Source: Hominiventricola filiformis (GTDB lineage Bacteria > Bacillota > Clostridia > Lachnospirales > Lachnospiraceae). From it: a stretch of DNA of 64,000 nucleotides. The DNA lies in NCBI RefSeq assembly GCF_020686965.1, contig NZ_JAJEPS010000008.1, positions 62,001 through 126,000 on the forward strand, in the 5' to 3' direction. Position 1 is the stretch's first letter. Every line of letters begins with the position of its first letter. The position numbers and the translations under genes are program-made. Under the pieces are notes generated by a model. That model was not told the origin of the DNA. It searched no databases and worked only from the letters and a program-made list of their open reading frames with translations. Below are positions 25,505 through 33,744 of the stretch, piece by piece.

Positions 25505-26335
25505 ATGGAATACGGAAATATGCTTGCAGTAGTGGGCAGCCCCGGAAGCGGAAAGACAACGATTAGTATCAAAACAGCACAGGAGATAGCAAAGCATCAT
25601 AAAAACGTCATTGTGGTGTTCGCAGATCCTTTTGTTCCAGTACTTCCGTTTGTACTGCCCATGGATGAAGAACAGAAGATATCTTTGGGAGAACTGCTGA
25701 CACTGCCGACACTGACACAGAACCAGATCTTAAAATCCTGTGTCACGATACCGGATAGTGAGTATATCAGTGTGATCGGGTATTGTATGGGCGAAAGCCT
25801 CTTATCCTATCCGAAAGTCACAAGGGAACGAGCCATTGATTTTCTTGTAAATCTAAGACACCTTGCAGATTATGTGATCTTGGACTGTACATCCATTTTA
25901 GAAGCGGATGTTTTTTCTATCCTTTCCATGGAGATGGCAGATAAGGTATTGCGGATGGGAACATCCAATCTAAGAGGCATTTCTTACTATCAATCCCATT
26001 CGGGAATGATTTCAGGAACCAGTCAGGAAAAATATATCAGTGCGATTGGAAACTACAAGACAGGTCAGGTATGGGAAGCGGCAGCGGAACAGTATGGCGG
26101 CGTGTCGTTTGTTTTTCCTTATGTGGCAGAGCTGGAAAGGCAGTACGATGAGGCAGTCTTATTTGAAAAGCTGGGTACTAAGGATGCAGTAGCCTTTCAG
26201 ACTGAGATCAAGAAACTGATAGCGGAAGTCTTTGGACTGCATGAAAGTGTTCCGGTCAAGGCAAAGTCTGGCGGAGCAGGAAAAAAGAAACTGACAGTCA
26301 GAAGTCCGTTTGTCTGGAATAAAGGAGAATTTTAG
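25505..26335 (+). CDS. TadZ/CpaE-like P-loop ATPase
   Basis: ATG after GAAGGAGGCAGTGAGAT. Walker A GSPGSGKTT is at residues 11-19, followed by a ParA-like fold (VIVVFADPFVPVLPF, DYVILDCTSILEADVFS). The C-terminus is short and basic. Known: TadZ/CpaE proteins localise and help assemble the Tad pilus machine. The P-loop is intact, unlike the second TadZ-like protein at 37231. It is 11 bases upstream of the CpaF-like gene. Confidence 0.78.
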   Translation: MEYGNMLAVVGSPGSGKTTISIKTAQEIAKHHKNVIVVFADPFVPVLPFVLPMDEEQKISLGELLTLPTLTQNQILKSCVTIPDSEYISVIGYCMGESLLSYPKVTRERAIDFLVNLRHLADYVILDCTSILEADVFSILSMEMADKVLRMGTSNLRGISYYQSHSGMISGTSQEKYISAIGNYKTGQVWEAAAEQYGGVSFVFPYVAELERQYDEAVLFEKLGTKDAVAFQTEIKKLIAEVFGLHESVPVKAKSGGAGKKKLTVRSPFVWNKGEF

Positions 26336-26346
26336 GAGGGAGCAGT

Positions 26347-27714
26347 GTGCAGGAAACAGAAATACTAAATATACATGAAACGACAGAGCTTGCAAGGGCA
26401 AGCAGTGTACTACGCACTTTTCCCGAAGTTCTTAGGGATGTGCAGGAGTACATATCGAAAAACTTTGCAGTGGTATTAAGAGATAATCCCGATGAGAACC
26501 GGGAACTGATCAAGTCCTACATTGGCAAATACTTAGAGCAGAGCAGTGTAGGTGTGGCTGGAATGGAGCAGGAGGAACTATGCGAACTTTTGTATGGAGA
26601 GATGACAGGATTCTCTTTTCTGACAAAGTATCTGTATCGAAGTGATGTAGAAGAAATCAATATCAACCAGTGGAAAGATGTAAAGATTACTTATTCCACA
26701 GGAGAAATCCTGCCAGCAAAAGAAAAGTTCAGCTGTGCCGGTCATGCAGTGGATGTCATCCGAAGATTGTTACATAAATCGGGCATGATCTTTGATAATG
26801 CACAGACGATTGTGGTAGGGCATCTGAATAATAAGATCCGTATCACAGTTATGGGTGACGGTGTGATTGATAAGGATAAGGGACTTGCAGTTTCCATTCG
26901 AATCGTCAACCCAAGAAAGCTGACAAAAATGCAGTTCGTGGAGTTTGGAACAGCAACAGCGGAGATGCTGGAAATGCTCTCCATGTGCTTTAACCATGGG
27001 GTGTCTATGTGTATTACCGGTGCGACTTCTTCCGGAAAGACGACACTCATGAGCTGGATATTGGGGGAAGTTCCATATAATAAGCGAATTGTGACCATTG
27101 AACAGGGATGCCGCGAATTTGACCTGACCGCAGAGGATGAAGAGGGAACTGTATTAAACAACGTAGTACACCTCGTTACACGATTCTCCGATGATCCAAA
27201 GCAGAACATCAACATGGTAAAGCTGCTGGAAACGACCTTGACCATTAACCCGGACTGTATTGCAGTGGCAGAGATGAAGGGCGGGGAAAGTATGCAGGCC
27301 ATCAATGCTGCCAATACCGGCCATGCAGTTATTACAACGACCCACGCCAATTCCTGTGAAGATACTTACTATCGAATGGTCACACTGTGCAAACAGGAAC
27401 AGCCGAGCATGGATGATGCGACCTTGCAGGGACTGGCAACAAAGGCCTTCCCATTGGTGGCATTTGCAAAAAGGCTTGAGGATAATTCCAGAAGAGTCAT
27501 GGAGATTACAGAATGTGAGATACTTCCAGATGGCAGACGGAAAATGCGTACCTTGTACCGCTTTAACATCACAGACAACATCATAGTGGATGGCAGGCCA
27601 AAGATCATCGGTCATTATGAAAAGGTGGAAAATCTGTCAGAAGGATTACAGAAACGATTAAGAGAAAATGGGCTGCCATTAAAGCTTCAGGAGCAGCTCA
27701 TGGCAAAAGGATAA
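26347..27714 (+). CDS. TadA/CpaF-type secretion ATPase
   Basis: GTG 26347 after TTAGGAGGGAGCA. Walker A GATSSGKTT is at residues 225-233; downstream AEMKGGESMQAINAANTGH and TTTHANS are the Asp/His-box features of the type II/IV secretion ATPase family. Known: hexameric motor that drives pilin polymerisation and retraction. Its N-terminal helical domain (residues 1-100) fits CpaF. This is the defining gene of the Tad-like block and is not the VirB4 or VirD4 motor of the same element. Confidence 0.88.
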   Translation: MQETEILNIHETTELARASSVLRTFPEVLRDVQEYISKNFAVVLRDNPDENRELIKSYIGKYLEQSSVGVAGMEQEELCELLYGEMTGFSFLTKYLYRSDVEEININQWKDVKITYSTGEILPAKEKFSCAGHAVDVIRRLLHKSGMIFDNAQTIVVGHLNNKIRITVMGDGVIDKDKGLAVSIRIVNPRKLTKMQFVEFGTATAEMLEMLSMCFNHGVSMCITGATSSGKTTLMSWILGEVPYNKRIVTIEQGCREFDLTAEDEEGTVLNNVVHLVTRFSDDPKQNINMVKLLETTLTINPDCIAVAEMKGGESMQAINAANTGHAVITTTHANSCEDTYYRMVTLCKQEQPSMDDATLQGLATKAFPLVAFAKRLEDNSRRVMEITECEILPDGRRKMRTLYRFNITDNIIVDGRPKIIGHYEKVENLSEGLQKRLRENGLPLKLQEQLMAKG

Positions 27715-27727
27715 GGGGGTATAACAT

Positions 27728-28660
27728 ATGGTCTTACTTGTAACCATTGCCTTTTTTATGGCGGTGGCAGGATGCTTTATCATGCTTGAACTGTCACCCT
27801 TTGCGTTCTTAGATGGCCTGTCGGGCTATCTGAAACCAAAGAATGACAGTATCAGGAGCAAAGTAAAGGACAGCCGGAAAAAGAAAGAAGTAAAGGGATT
27901 GCAGCTGCTCTTTGAGGATGTAAACGAGATTCTGCGCCTGACAGGAAAGAGCAGTCAGTTTTCGATTCTTTGTGTGCTGGCTATGATTCTATTTGTATTA
28001 GGTGTACTGATGGCACTGACTATGAACAATGTGCTTTTAGTTCCGGTACTTGCAATCGGATTTGCGCTGATGCCGTTCTACTATGTGAAATTCACGGCAT
28101 CCAGGCATAAGAAGCAGATCAACACGGAACTGGAAACAGCACTTTCCATGATTACCACAAGCTATCTGAGAAATAAGAATACCATCATCCGGGCAATCGA
28201 AGAGAACCTGCCCTATCTGAATCCACCAGTATCGGAAGTGTTCCGCAACTTTTTGATGGAAGCAAAGCTGATCAATTCCAACACGGCAGAAGCATTAGAA
28301 GGACTGAAAAAAGGAATGGATAATGCAGTATTCCATGAATGGGTGGATGCAGTGGTAGCGTGTCAGGAAGATTACAATTTGAAGAATACTCTGCCGTCGA
28401 TCGTGTCAAAGCTGTCTGATATGCGTGTGGTATCTTCCGAACTGGATCTGCTGATCTATGAACCGGTAAAAGAATACATTACCATGGTATTCCTCTTATT
28501 TGGCAGTATTCCATTATTGTATTTTTTGAATAAAGACTGGTACGAAACACTGATGTTTACCGGATTTGGAAAGGCACTGCTTGCAATCAGTGGTGGAGTA
28601 TTGTTCGTTTCAGTGGCAGCGATCGTAAAACATACGCGCCCCATTGAGTACAAGAGATAA
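27728..28660 (+). CDS. TadB-like type II secretion F-family protein
   Basis: ATG after AAGGGGGTATAACAT. Membrane helices lie near residues 3-22, 80-97, 101-120, 252-270 and 280-300, with a large cytoplasmic part holding the repeat-like LETALSMITTSYLRNKNTII. Known: TadB and TadC form the inner-membrane platform that the TadA motor acts on. It is followed closely by its paralogue at 28676. Confidence 0.84.
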   Translation: MVLLVTIAFFMAVAGCFIMLELSPFAFLDGLSGYLKPKNDSIRSKVKDSRKKKEVKGLQLLFEDVNEILRLTGKSSQFSILCVLAMILFVLGVLMALTMNNVLLVPVLAIGFALMPFYYVKFTASRHKKQINTELETALSMITTSYLRNKNTIIRAIEENLPYLNPPVSEVFRNFLMEAKLINSNTAEALEGLKKGMDNAVFHEWVDAVVACQEDYNLKNTLPSIVSKLSDMRVVSSELDLLIYEPVKEYITMVFLLFGSIPLLYFLNKDWYETLMFTGFGKALLAISGGVLFVSVAAIVKHTRPIEYKR

Positions 28661-28675
28661 CGGAGAGGAGAAGAG

Positions 28676-29551
28676 ATGCAGAATATCATTTTATTGCTCT
28701 TTACCATTTTTTTTGCCACAGGAAGCTACTTTCTGCTGGCAGAACTTTGTAAAGTGCCAAGTTACAGGGCAAGTAAAGTTATCTTAAATGCAGGAAGGAA
28801 ACGAAAGAAACAGGTCAAAGATTCGGACGCATTCATTCTGGAACTTGCAGAAAAACTGGCGAAGATCCTTCCAATGGAAGAATACAAAAGAAGAAAGATC
28901 GCAGGCGTGCTGAAGTCGGCAGAGATATCCATGACACCAGAAGTATATGTGGCGCAGGCTTATGTGAAAGCAGGACTGGTACTGTCAGGTATCATTCCAT
29001 GCCTGATATTCATTCCACTCCTGTTTCCAGTATTCCTTGTATTGGGAATCGGAGTTTATTTTTCCGAGAGTGGGAGTGCAGAAAAGCTGATAAAACAAAG
29101 AAGGGAAGAAATCGAGTTCGAACTTCCGAGATTTGTAGCGACCATCACACAGGAACTGATGGCAAGCAGGGATATCTTATCCATGCTGGAAAGCTATCAG
29201 AAGAATGCAGGCCCGGCACTCAAGAATGAATTGATGATAACGACAGCAGATATGAGGACGGGAAACTACGAAGCGGCATTGACAAGGTTGGAAGGCCGTG
29301 TATCGAGTGCCATGTTATCAGATGTGGTACGTGGACTGATCGGGTGTATCCGTGGAGATGATGGAGTAACTTTCTTTCGTATGCTGTCCCATGATATGAA
29401 GCAGCTGGAAGTCCAGCGTCTGAAAAGACTTGCCATGGAGCGTCCACCGAAGATCAGAAGATATTCCTTTGTACTGCTTGGATGTATGCTGATGATCTAC
29501 ATGGGAGTCATGGGGTATCAGATACTTGGCACGATGTCGGGAATGTTTTAG
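28676..29551 (+). CDS. TadC-like type II secretion F-family protein
   Basis: ATG after CGGAGAGGAGAAGAG, 15 bases behind TadB. Hydrophobic N-terminal helix, a central pair of helices (residues ~103-130), the F-domain motif RREEIEFELPRFVATITQEL, and a C-terminal helix ending at YQILGTMSGMF. Known: platform protein partner of TadB. The spacing and order TadA-TadB-TadC match chromosomal tad loci. Confidence 0.83.
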   Translation: MQNIILLLFTIFFATGSYFLLAELCKVPSYRASKVILNAGRKRKKQVKDSDAFILELAEKLAKILPMEEYKRRKIAGVLKSAEISMTPEVYVAQAYVKAGLVLSGIIPCLIFIPLLFPVFLVLGIGVYFSESGSAEKLIKQRREEIEFELPRFVATITQELMASRDILSMLESYQKNAGPALKNELMITTADMRTGNYEAALTRLEGRVSSAMLSDVVRGLIGCIRGDDGVTFFRMLSHDMKQLEVQRLKRLAMERPPKIRRYSFVLLGCMLMIYMGVMGYQILGTMSGMF

Positions 29552-29560
29552 GAGGAGCCA

Positions 29561-29971
29561 ATGAGGAAAAAGATAAAGAAAGTATGGCACTGCCAAAAAG
29601 GAGAGGGCTATATTGATGTGGCGGTAGGTGTTCTGTGCCTTATGCTGGTAGTGGAGCTTTGCATGGTCATACTGCCAGTGTTCATGAAAAAACAGCAGTT
29701 AGACAATTTTGCATCCGAGATTGTGAGACAGGCAGAGATTACTGGCAACAGCAACGTATCAGGCCGCATCAATGAGCTGAAGGCCCAGACGGGATTAGAT
29801 CCGCAGATATCATGGGACTGTGATTACTTTAATGGAACAAAGGTACAGCTGAACGGAGATATTAAAGTGACACTGACCCAGCGTGTGGATATCGGATTTT
29901 TCGTATTCGGTTCTTTTCCCATAGACCTTAGAGCAAGAGCCAGTGGAAAAAGCGAAGTGTACTATAAGTGA
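29561..29971 (+). CDS. DUF4320 family, TadE-like pseudopilin
   Basis: ATG after TTAGGAGGAGCCA. A basic leader ends in KGEGYIDVAV, followed by a hydrophobic helix (VLCLMLVVELCMVILPVF) and then a polar stalk and beta-rich tail. The KGEG-Y-I-D-x-A pattern parallels EGEG-F-V-D-x-A in the 19881 protein. Known: TadE/F proteins are minor pseudopilins cut by the prepilin peptidase. The stop overlaps the next gene's upstream GTG. Confidence 0.82.
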   Translation: MRKKIKKVWHCQKGEGYIDVAVGVLCLMLVVELCMVILPVFMKKQQLDNFASEIVRQAEITGNSNVSGRINELKAQTGLDPQISWDCDYFNGTKVQLNGDIKVTLTQRVDIGFFVFGSFPIDLRARASGKSEVYYK

Positions 29972-29982
29972 TGGAGGTAATT

Positions 29983-30522
29983 GTGAAGAAAATCCAAAAA
30001 GTCATAAAGGATAAAAGAGGAATGTCTTATCCGCTTACCGTTTCGCTTGTGCTTGCACTTCTGATCCTGTTATGTGTCATGGCGGAGTTCTTTCGACTGA
30101 ATGTGATTGCCTATGGAGTGAGGGAATCCCTTCAGGCATCTGTCATATCCGTAGCGACCACCAATTATAATGAAGTCTATGACGGAATCAGGGAAGGATA
30201 CAGCGGTGGCTATGCGATGAATGGAAGCGGGTGGGAGCAGAATCTTGATTATGGAGATGTGTATAACAGTCTGGATGGCATCTTGGGGACACAGATACAG
30301 GGAAATTATCATGTAAAGCCACAAAGTAGTGGATATGAATACCGAGTGTCAGATTTGAATGTTACGATTGTGAATACACCTTTTGCACCGGGAAATGCGA
30401 ATCAAAATTTTGAAGCACAGGTATCCGTGTTATTAGAGATACCATTATCTTTCGGGTGGGAAATGCTGCCGCCTGTGAGAATGACGATACATACCAAAGC
30501 GGCCTATATGCCAAAATTCTGA
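29983..30522 (+). CDS. TadE/TadG-like pseudopilin, 179 aa
   Basis: GTG 29983 is preferred because GGAGG (29973-29977) is five bases upstream; GTG 29968 and ATG 29971 overlap the previous stop and are alternatives. A short basic leader KDKRGMSYPLTVS is followed by a long hydrophobic helix (LVLALLILLCVMAEFFRL) and an extracellular part rich in Tyr, Gly and Asn. The leader departs from the GEG pattern, so processing is less certain than for the preceding protein. It is the last gene of the compact Tad-like block. Confidence 0.72.
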   Translation: MKKIQKVIKDKRGMSYPLTVSLVLALLILLCVMAEFFRLNVIAYGVRESLQASVISVATTNYNEVYDGIREGYSGGYAMNGSGWEQNLDYGDVYNSLDGILGTQIQGNYHVKPQSSGYEYRVSDLNVTIVNTPFAPGNANQNFEAQVSVLLEIPLSFGWEMLPPVRMTIHTKAAYMPKF

Positions 30523-30630
30523 TTACAAAAAATAACTGGACGCGTAGTAAGAAATCTTGTATGATGAAATTGGATAAAAAATAGGCCGACATTTGCCATA
30601 AAAAAAGAATGGAAAGTGAGGTCTTTTAAG

Positions 30631-31185
30631 ATGAAAAAAGATTATAATAAGACAAAGAAATTAGTGATTATGGGGCTTGCAGTGGTTGCAGTGTGCCTGT
30701 TCGTTGGTGTGTGCATCTATCTTTCAAAGATGGGAAAACCAGAGCCGGTAGAAGCAGAACCTACGGAAACGGTGACAGAGACCACAGAGATAAGCGTGCC
30801 GGAGATCGTTGTTCCAGAAGCAACAGAAGAACAGCCTGTGACAGAACAGATCCATGATACAGAAATGCAGTCTGAACCAGAAACAGAAGCGGATACCATC
30901 ACTCCAGGGCAGGATAATACATCTAAGAGCGAAGCAGAAGCTCCGGTAGAGAAACCAGAGGTATCAAATGAGGAAGCACTTACCAATCCAGAGCAGGAGC
31001 CACAGTATGAAGCAGAAGTGACACAGCCACAGACGCAGCCGGAACAGCCACAAGGCGGTTCGACCAATGAAGCTGGTCAGGTCTATGTACCGGGATTTGG
31101 ATATATTGATGATCCGGGACAGGCACAGGGTGGTGTAGCGGATTCTGATGGAGATTGGGATAAGCAGATCGGCGATATGAATTAA
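30631..31185 (+). CDS. DUF6550-like single-pass membrane protein, acidic and Pro-rich
   Basis: ATG 30631 is preferred to GTG 30616; GAGG (30618-30621) is nine bases upstream. One N-terminal helix (LVIMGLAVVAVCLFVGVCIY), then ~115 low-complexity residues rich in Glu, Pro, Thr and Gln, and a C-terminal motif GQVYVPGFGYIDDPG that is highly typical of this ICE family. Known function: none certain. Layout suggests a surface-exposed spacer reaching through the wall with a small conserved tip. A strong terminator follows. Confidence 0.76.
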   Translation: MKKDYNKTKKLVIMGLAVVAVCLFVGVCIYLSKMGKPEPVEAEPTETVTETTEISVPEIVVPEATEEQPVTEQIHDTEMQSEPETEADTITPGQDNTSKSEAEAPVEKPEVSNEEALTNPEQEPQYEAEVTQPQTQPEQPQGGSTNEAGQVYVPGFGYIDDPGQAQGGVADSDGDWDKQIGDMN

Positions 31186-31213
31186 ATATGGGATGTATTA
31201 ATGAATGTAAGCA

Positions 31214-31243
31214 AGAGCATGGCGCAGGCCATGCTCTTTTTTT
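31214..31243 (+). terminator. strong rho-independent terminator
   Basis: AGAGCATGGC (31214-31223) and GCCATGCTCT (31228-31237) form a ten-pair stem with a four-base loop and run into seven Ts. It separates the Tad-like block and the 30631 gene from the secreted-protein/VirB4 group. Confidence 0.88.
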
Positions 31244-31270
31244 CGGCATCAAAGCCAGAGAGGAGTAAAT

Positions 31271-33034
31271 TTGAGAAAAGTATTAAGCAGCCTTTTCTTA
31301 TGTCTGATATTACTTTGTTCTACGACCATGACTGCATTTGCAGATGGAAATGGAAACGTAGATGGCGGCGGAGGAAATTTGAATCAGGGAACAGAAGCCT
31401 ATAACTGGCCGGGCAGTTCTTATCAGGGAGTCCGTGTAACGGTAGTGGATGCAACAAGTGGAGCAATTATCTGCAATCCGGTTGACTTTACGAATAAAAA
31501 TATCGCATCTATTGCAGGTAGAATCATTCATTTTGGAAAAGTGAGTAAGATACAGTATAGAAATGGTGCATCACTTACACCGCAAAGTTCAGGATATGTA
31601 TATTATGCGCCAACAAATGCCATGCCGCCAGTAGTATCCAGCAACAGCAATCCAGCGAGTATTGCAGCGATAAAACGATATTTTTGTTCTGAAGGTGCAG
31701 CATCCATGGTAGCAAACCGTACTGGAATTAATGTAACAAGTCTTACAGATGGAACGTATAAACTGGTCATTGAGCCAGTGATTTATCTGATCTACAATCA
31801 TTTATACTATGCAATGACAACCACAGAAGCAGGACTTTACAACCGTATGTTAGGCGGTGACTTAGGGGCGCATTTTCCTACGGTAGTCATGAAGAATCTG
31901 GCTCTTGCTTTATTTCTGGAAAATGCAGATCTGGGATTTCAGGCATGGACGGGATCAAAGACAACAGCACGAACCACGGATGAAATGATCAATATCCTTG
32001 GAATAGGAATTATCAGTTACCAGGGTGCGCCGGTCACGGATGTGGTGTATGATGCAGAATACCGGATTGATACGGATGTGATTACAGCAGTGACTTTATC
32101 TACCACCAATGAGATTAACAGTGATAGTACAGCAACGGTATCTTTTTCCATCAATGGCAGGACCTATCATATGACGGGTATTGTAATACCAGCAAATCGA
32201 AGCCAGCTTGTTTGGGTAAAGTGGCACACACCAAGCAGTCCGGGCGAAGTGAACATAAGCATATCAACAAATAAAGGAACATTAAGCAATACCAGCATTC
32301 ATGCAAATGTGGTAGATATGAATGGTAATCCGCCACCAGACCCTACGGCAGATGACAGAAACGACAGTTTCCGTACTCCATCCATACCGAACAGACAGAA
32401 TGTGACAAGCCTGTCGTGGGGCGTTTGGAGCTGTAGATGGCACGCAAACTGGGTATGGGTGCCTGACTGGGACTGGGAGAGCGGAAGCCACAGTGCAAGT
32501 TGTCCGGCAAACTGTAGTTCCAGCCATGGACATTGGGTAGATAACGGAGAGTACGAAGATCAGGGATGGTATGATTACACATGGCATTCTTATTCGGCAT
32601 CTCTTTCCACAAGCATGGATATTTCAGCAGATGCGAAGAACCCAACTGCATCCGGTAATGTCATGAAATCCGGTTATGGAATCAACATGACCGCAAGTAC
32701 ACGTCTTAACTCTGGAGCACCTTCCAGCCATATCACTGGCGCACAGACCTGTGTGGCCTATTTCCCTGAATTTCAATACGATTACTACTGGAGATTGTTG
32801 GAACGGACAAGTGGCGGTTATTCAGCAGATTTTCAGTTCCAGCAGAATGAGTACAGCACATATAACAGAAGGGTACATTTTACACCGGTGTGGTATCCGA
32901 ATGGAAACTATACCGTCTATGGCATCATCATGGATGCATGGACACCGGGAGGAATGCTGCAGGCCGGAAGGACAGACAGTATGGCAATCAGGGACAACCT
33001 GTTTTCAGACTGGCATGTAAGGCCGGTAAATTAA
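31271..33034 (+). CDS. large secreted or surface protein of the transfer apparatus, 587 aa
   Basis: TTG 31271 after AGAGAGGAGTAAAT. Signal peptide with probable cleavage after AFA (near residue 24). The mature part opens with a Gly/Asn-rich stretch, then a ~200-residue domain (VRVTVVDATSGAIICNPVDF, FLENADLGFQAWTGSKT), a beta-rich domain near residues 270-360, and an unusual Trp/Cys/His-rich segment around residues 378-440 (WSCRWHANWVWVPDWDWESG, CPANCSSSHGHW). No sortase motif. Function unknown; position right before the VirB4 pair suggests a mating-pair contact or surface-exposed channel protein. Confidence 0.76.
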   Translation: MRKVLSSLFLCLILLCSTTMTAFADGNGNVDGGGGNLNQGTEAYNWPGSSYQGVRVTVVDATSGAIICNPVDFTNKNIASIAGRIIHFGKVSKIQYRNGASLTPQSSGYVYYAPTNAMPPVVSSNSNPASIAAIKRYFCSEGAASMVANRTGINVTSLTDGTYKLVIEPVIYLIYNHLYYAMTTTEAGLYNRMLGGDLGAHFPTVVMKNLALALFLENADLGFQAWTGSKTTARTTDEMINILGIGIISYQGAPVTDVVYDAEYRIDTDVITAVTLSTTNEINSDSTATVSFSINGRTYHMTGIVIPANRSQLVWVKWHTPSSPGEVNISISTNKGTLSNTSIHANVVDMNGNPPPDPTADDRNDSFRTPSIPNRQNVTSLSWGVWSCRWHANWVWVPDWDWESGSHSASCPANCSSSHGHWVDNGEYEDQGWYDYTWHSYSASLSTSMDISADAKNPTASGNVMKSGYGINMTASTRLNSGAPSSHITGAQTCVAYFPEFQYDYYWRLLERTSGGYSADFQFQQNEYSTYNRRVHFTPVWYPNGNYTVYGIIMDAWTPGGMLQAGRTDSMAIRDNLFSDWHVRPVN

Positions 33035-33051
33035 TTTTATAGGAGGTTCAA

Positions 33052-33741
33052 ATGGAAAATTTCATGTTTCCCATTATCATGCTTGCCGTCACCTTAATTG
33101 GTGGCGGTATTTTGATGCTATTCTTAAAGAGCGGAACAAAGCGTCCACTTACAGAGAACGAGAACGCAGCTATGGTAACAGCACAACAGTTCATCAATAT
33201 CAAGGACAGTCAGGATAAATACCTTTATACCCGTGACGGCATGATATTTGTATATCTTCGTATTCATGCCATTAGCATCGACTTGTTCAGTAAATCGGAA
33301 AAGAACGTACTGATCAAGACATTGACCGCTGAATTATCAGACATTCAGTATCCATTCAAATTCCTTGCACTATCAAGACCGGTGGATATCTCCCCACTGA
33401 TCACAGAAATGGGGGATATGTTAAAGGAGGCAGAAGAAAAGCGGAAAGAAATATTACGTCAGGAAATATTGCAGATGGGAAGTTATGCTTTGTCAGGCGA
33501 AATCGTGGAGCGGCAGTTCTATATCGCAATATGGGATAAGCAGGACGAAGGAAGTGAACGGGATATGTTAAAAAAAGCATCCCTTTTATGCGAGAAGTTT
33601 GCTGCAGGGGGAGTGGTAACAGATATTTTGACAAAAAAAGAAATCGTAAGGCTGGTCAATCTTGTCAACAACCCATCCTATACCCATTTAGAGGATGCAG
33701 AGACCAGTGCAAGTATTCCAACATTGAAAGGAGTGATGTAG
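33052..33741 (+). CDS. membrane-anchored VirB4 N-domain-like protein
   Basis: ATG after TATAGGAGGTTCAA. One N-terminal membrane helix (PIIMLAVTLIGGGILMLFL), then a soluble domain starting KDSQDKYLYTRDGMIFVYLR and containing LTAELSDIQYPFKFLALSRP. This matches the N-terminal half of VirB4/TraE-type proteins (the CagE/TrbE-like part before the ATPase). Three bases separate it from the VirB4 ATPase gene. Inferred: a split or accessory VirB4 module that anchors the motor to the membrane. Confidence 0.72.
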   Translation: MENFMFPIIMLAVTLIGGGILMLFLKSGTKRPLTENENAAMVTAQQFINIKDSQDKYLYTRDGMIFVYLRIHAISIDLFSKSEKNVLIKTLTAELSDIQYPFKFLALSRPVDISPLITEMGDMLKEAEEKRKEILRQEILQMGSYALSGEIVERQFYIAIWDKQDEGSERDMLKKASLLCEKFAAGGVVTDILTKKEIVRLVNLVNNPSYTHLEDAETSASIPTLKGVM

Positions 33742-33744
33742 CCC

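Noticed and set aside
25002..25559. Minus-strand ORF of 185 codons opposite cpaB
   Set aside because: Low-complexity Ser/Ala text that mirrors the Glu/Ala-rich codons of the plus-strand gene; no start signal.
26742..27350. Minus-strand ORF of 202 codons opposite the CpaF-like gene
   Set aside because: Reverse reading of conserved ATPase motifs; the plus-strand frame has Walker motifs and a good start.
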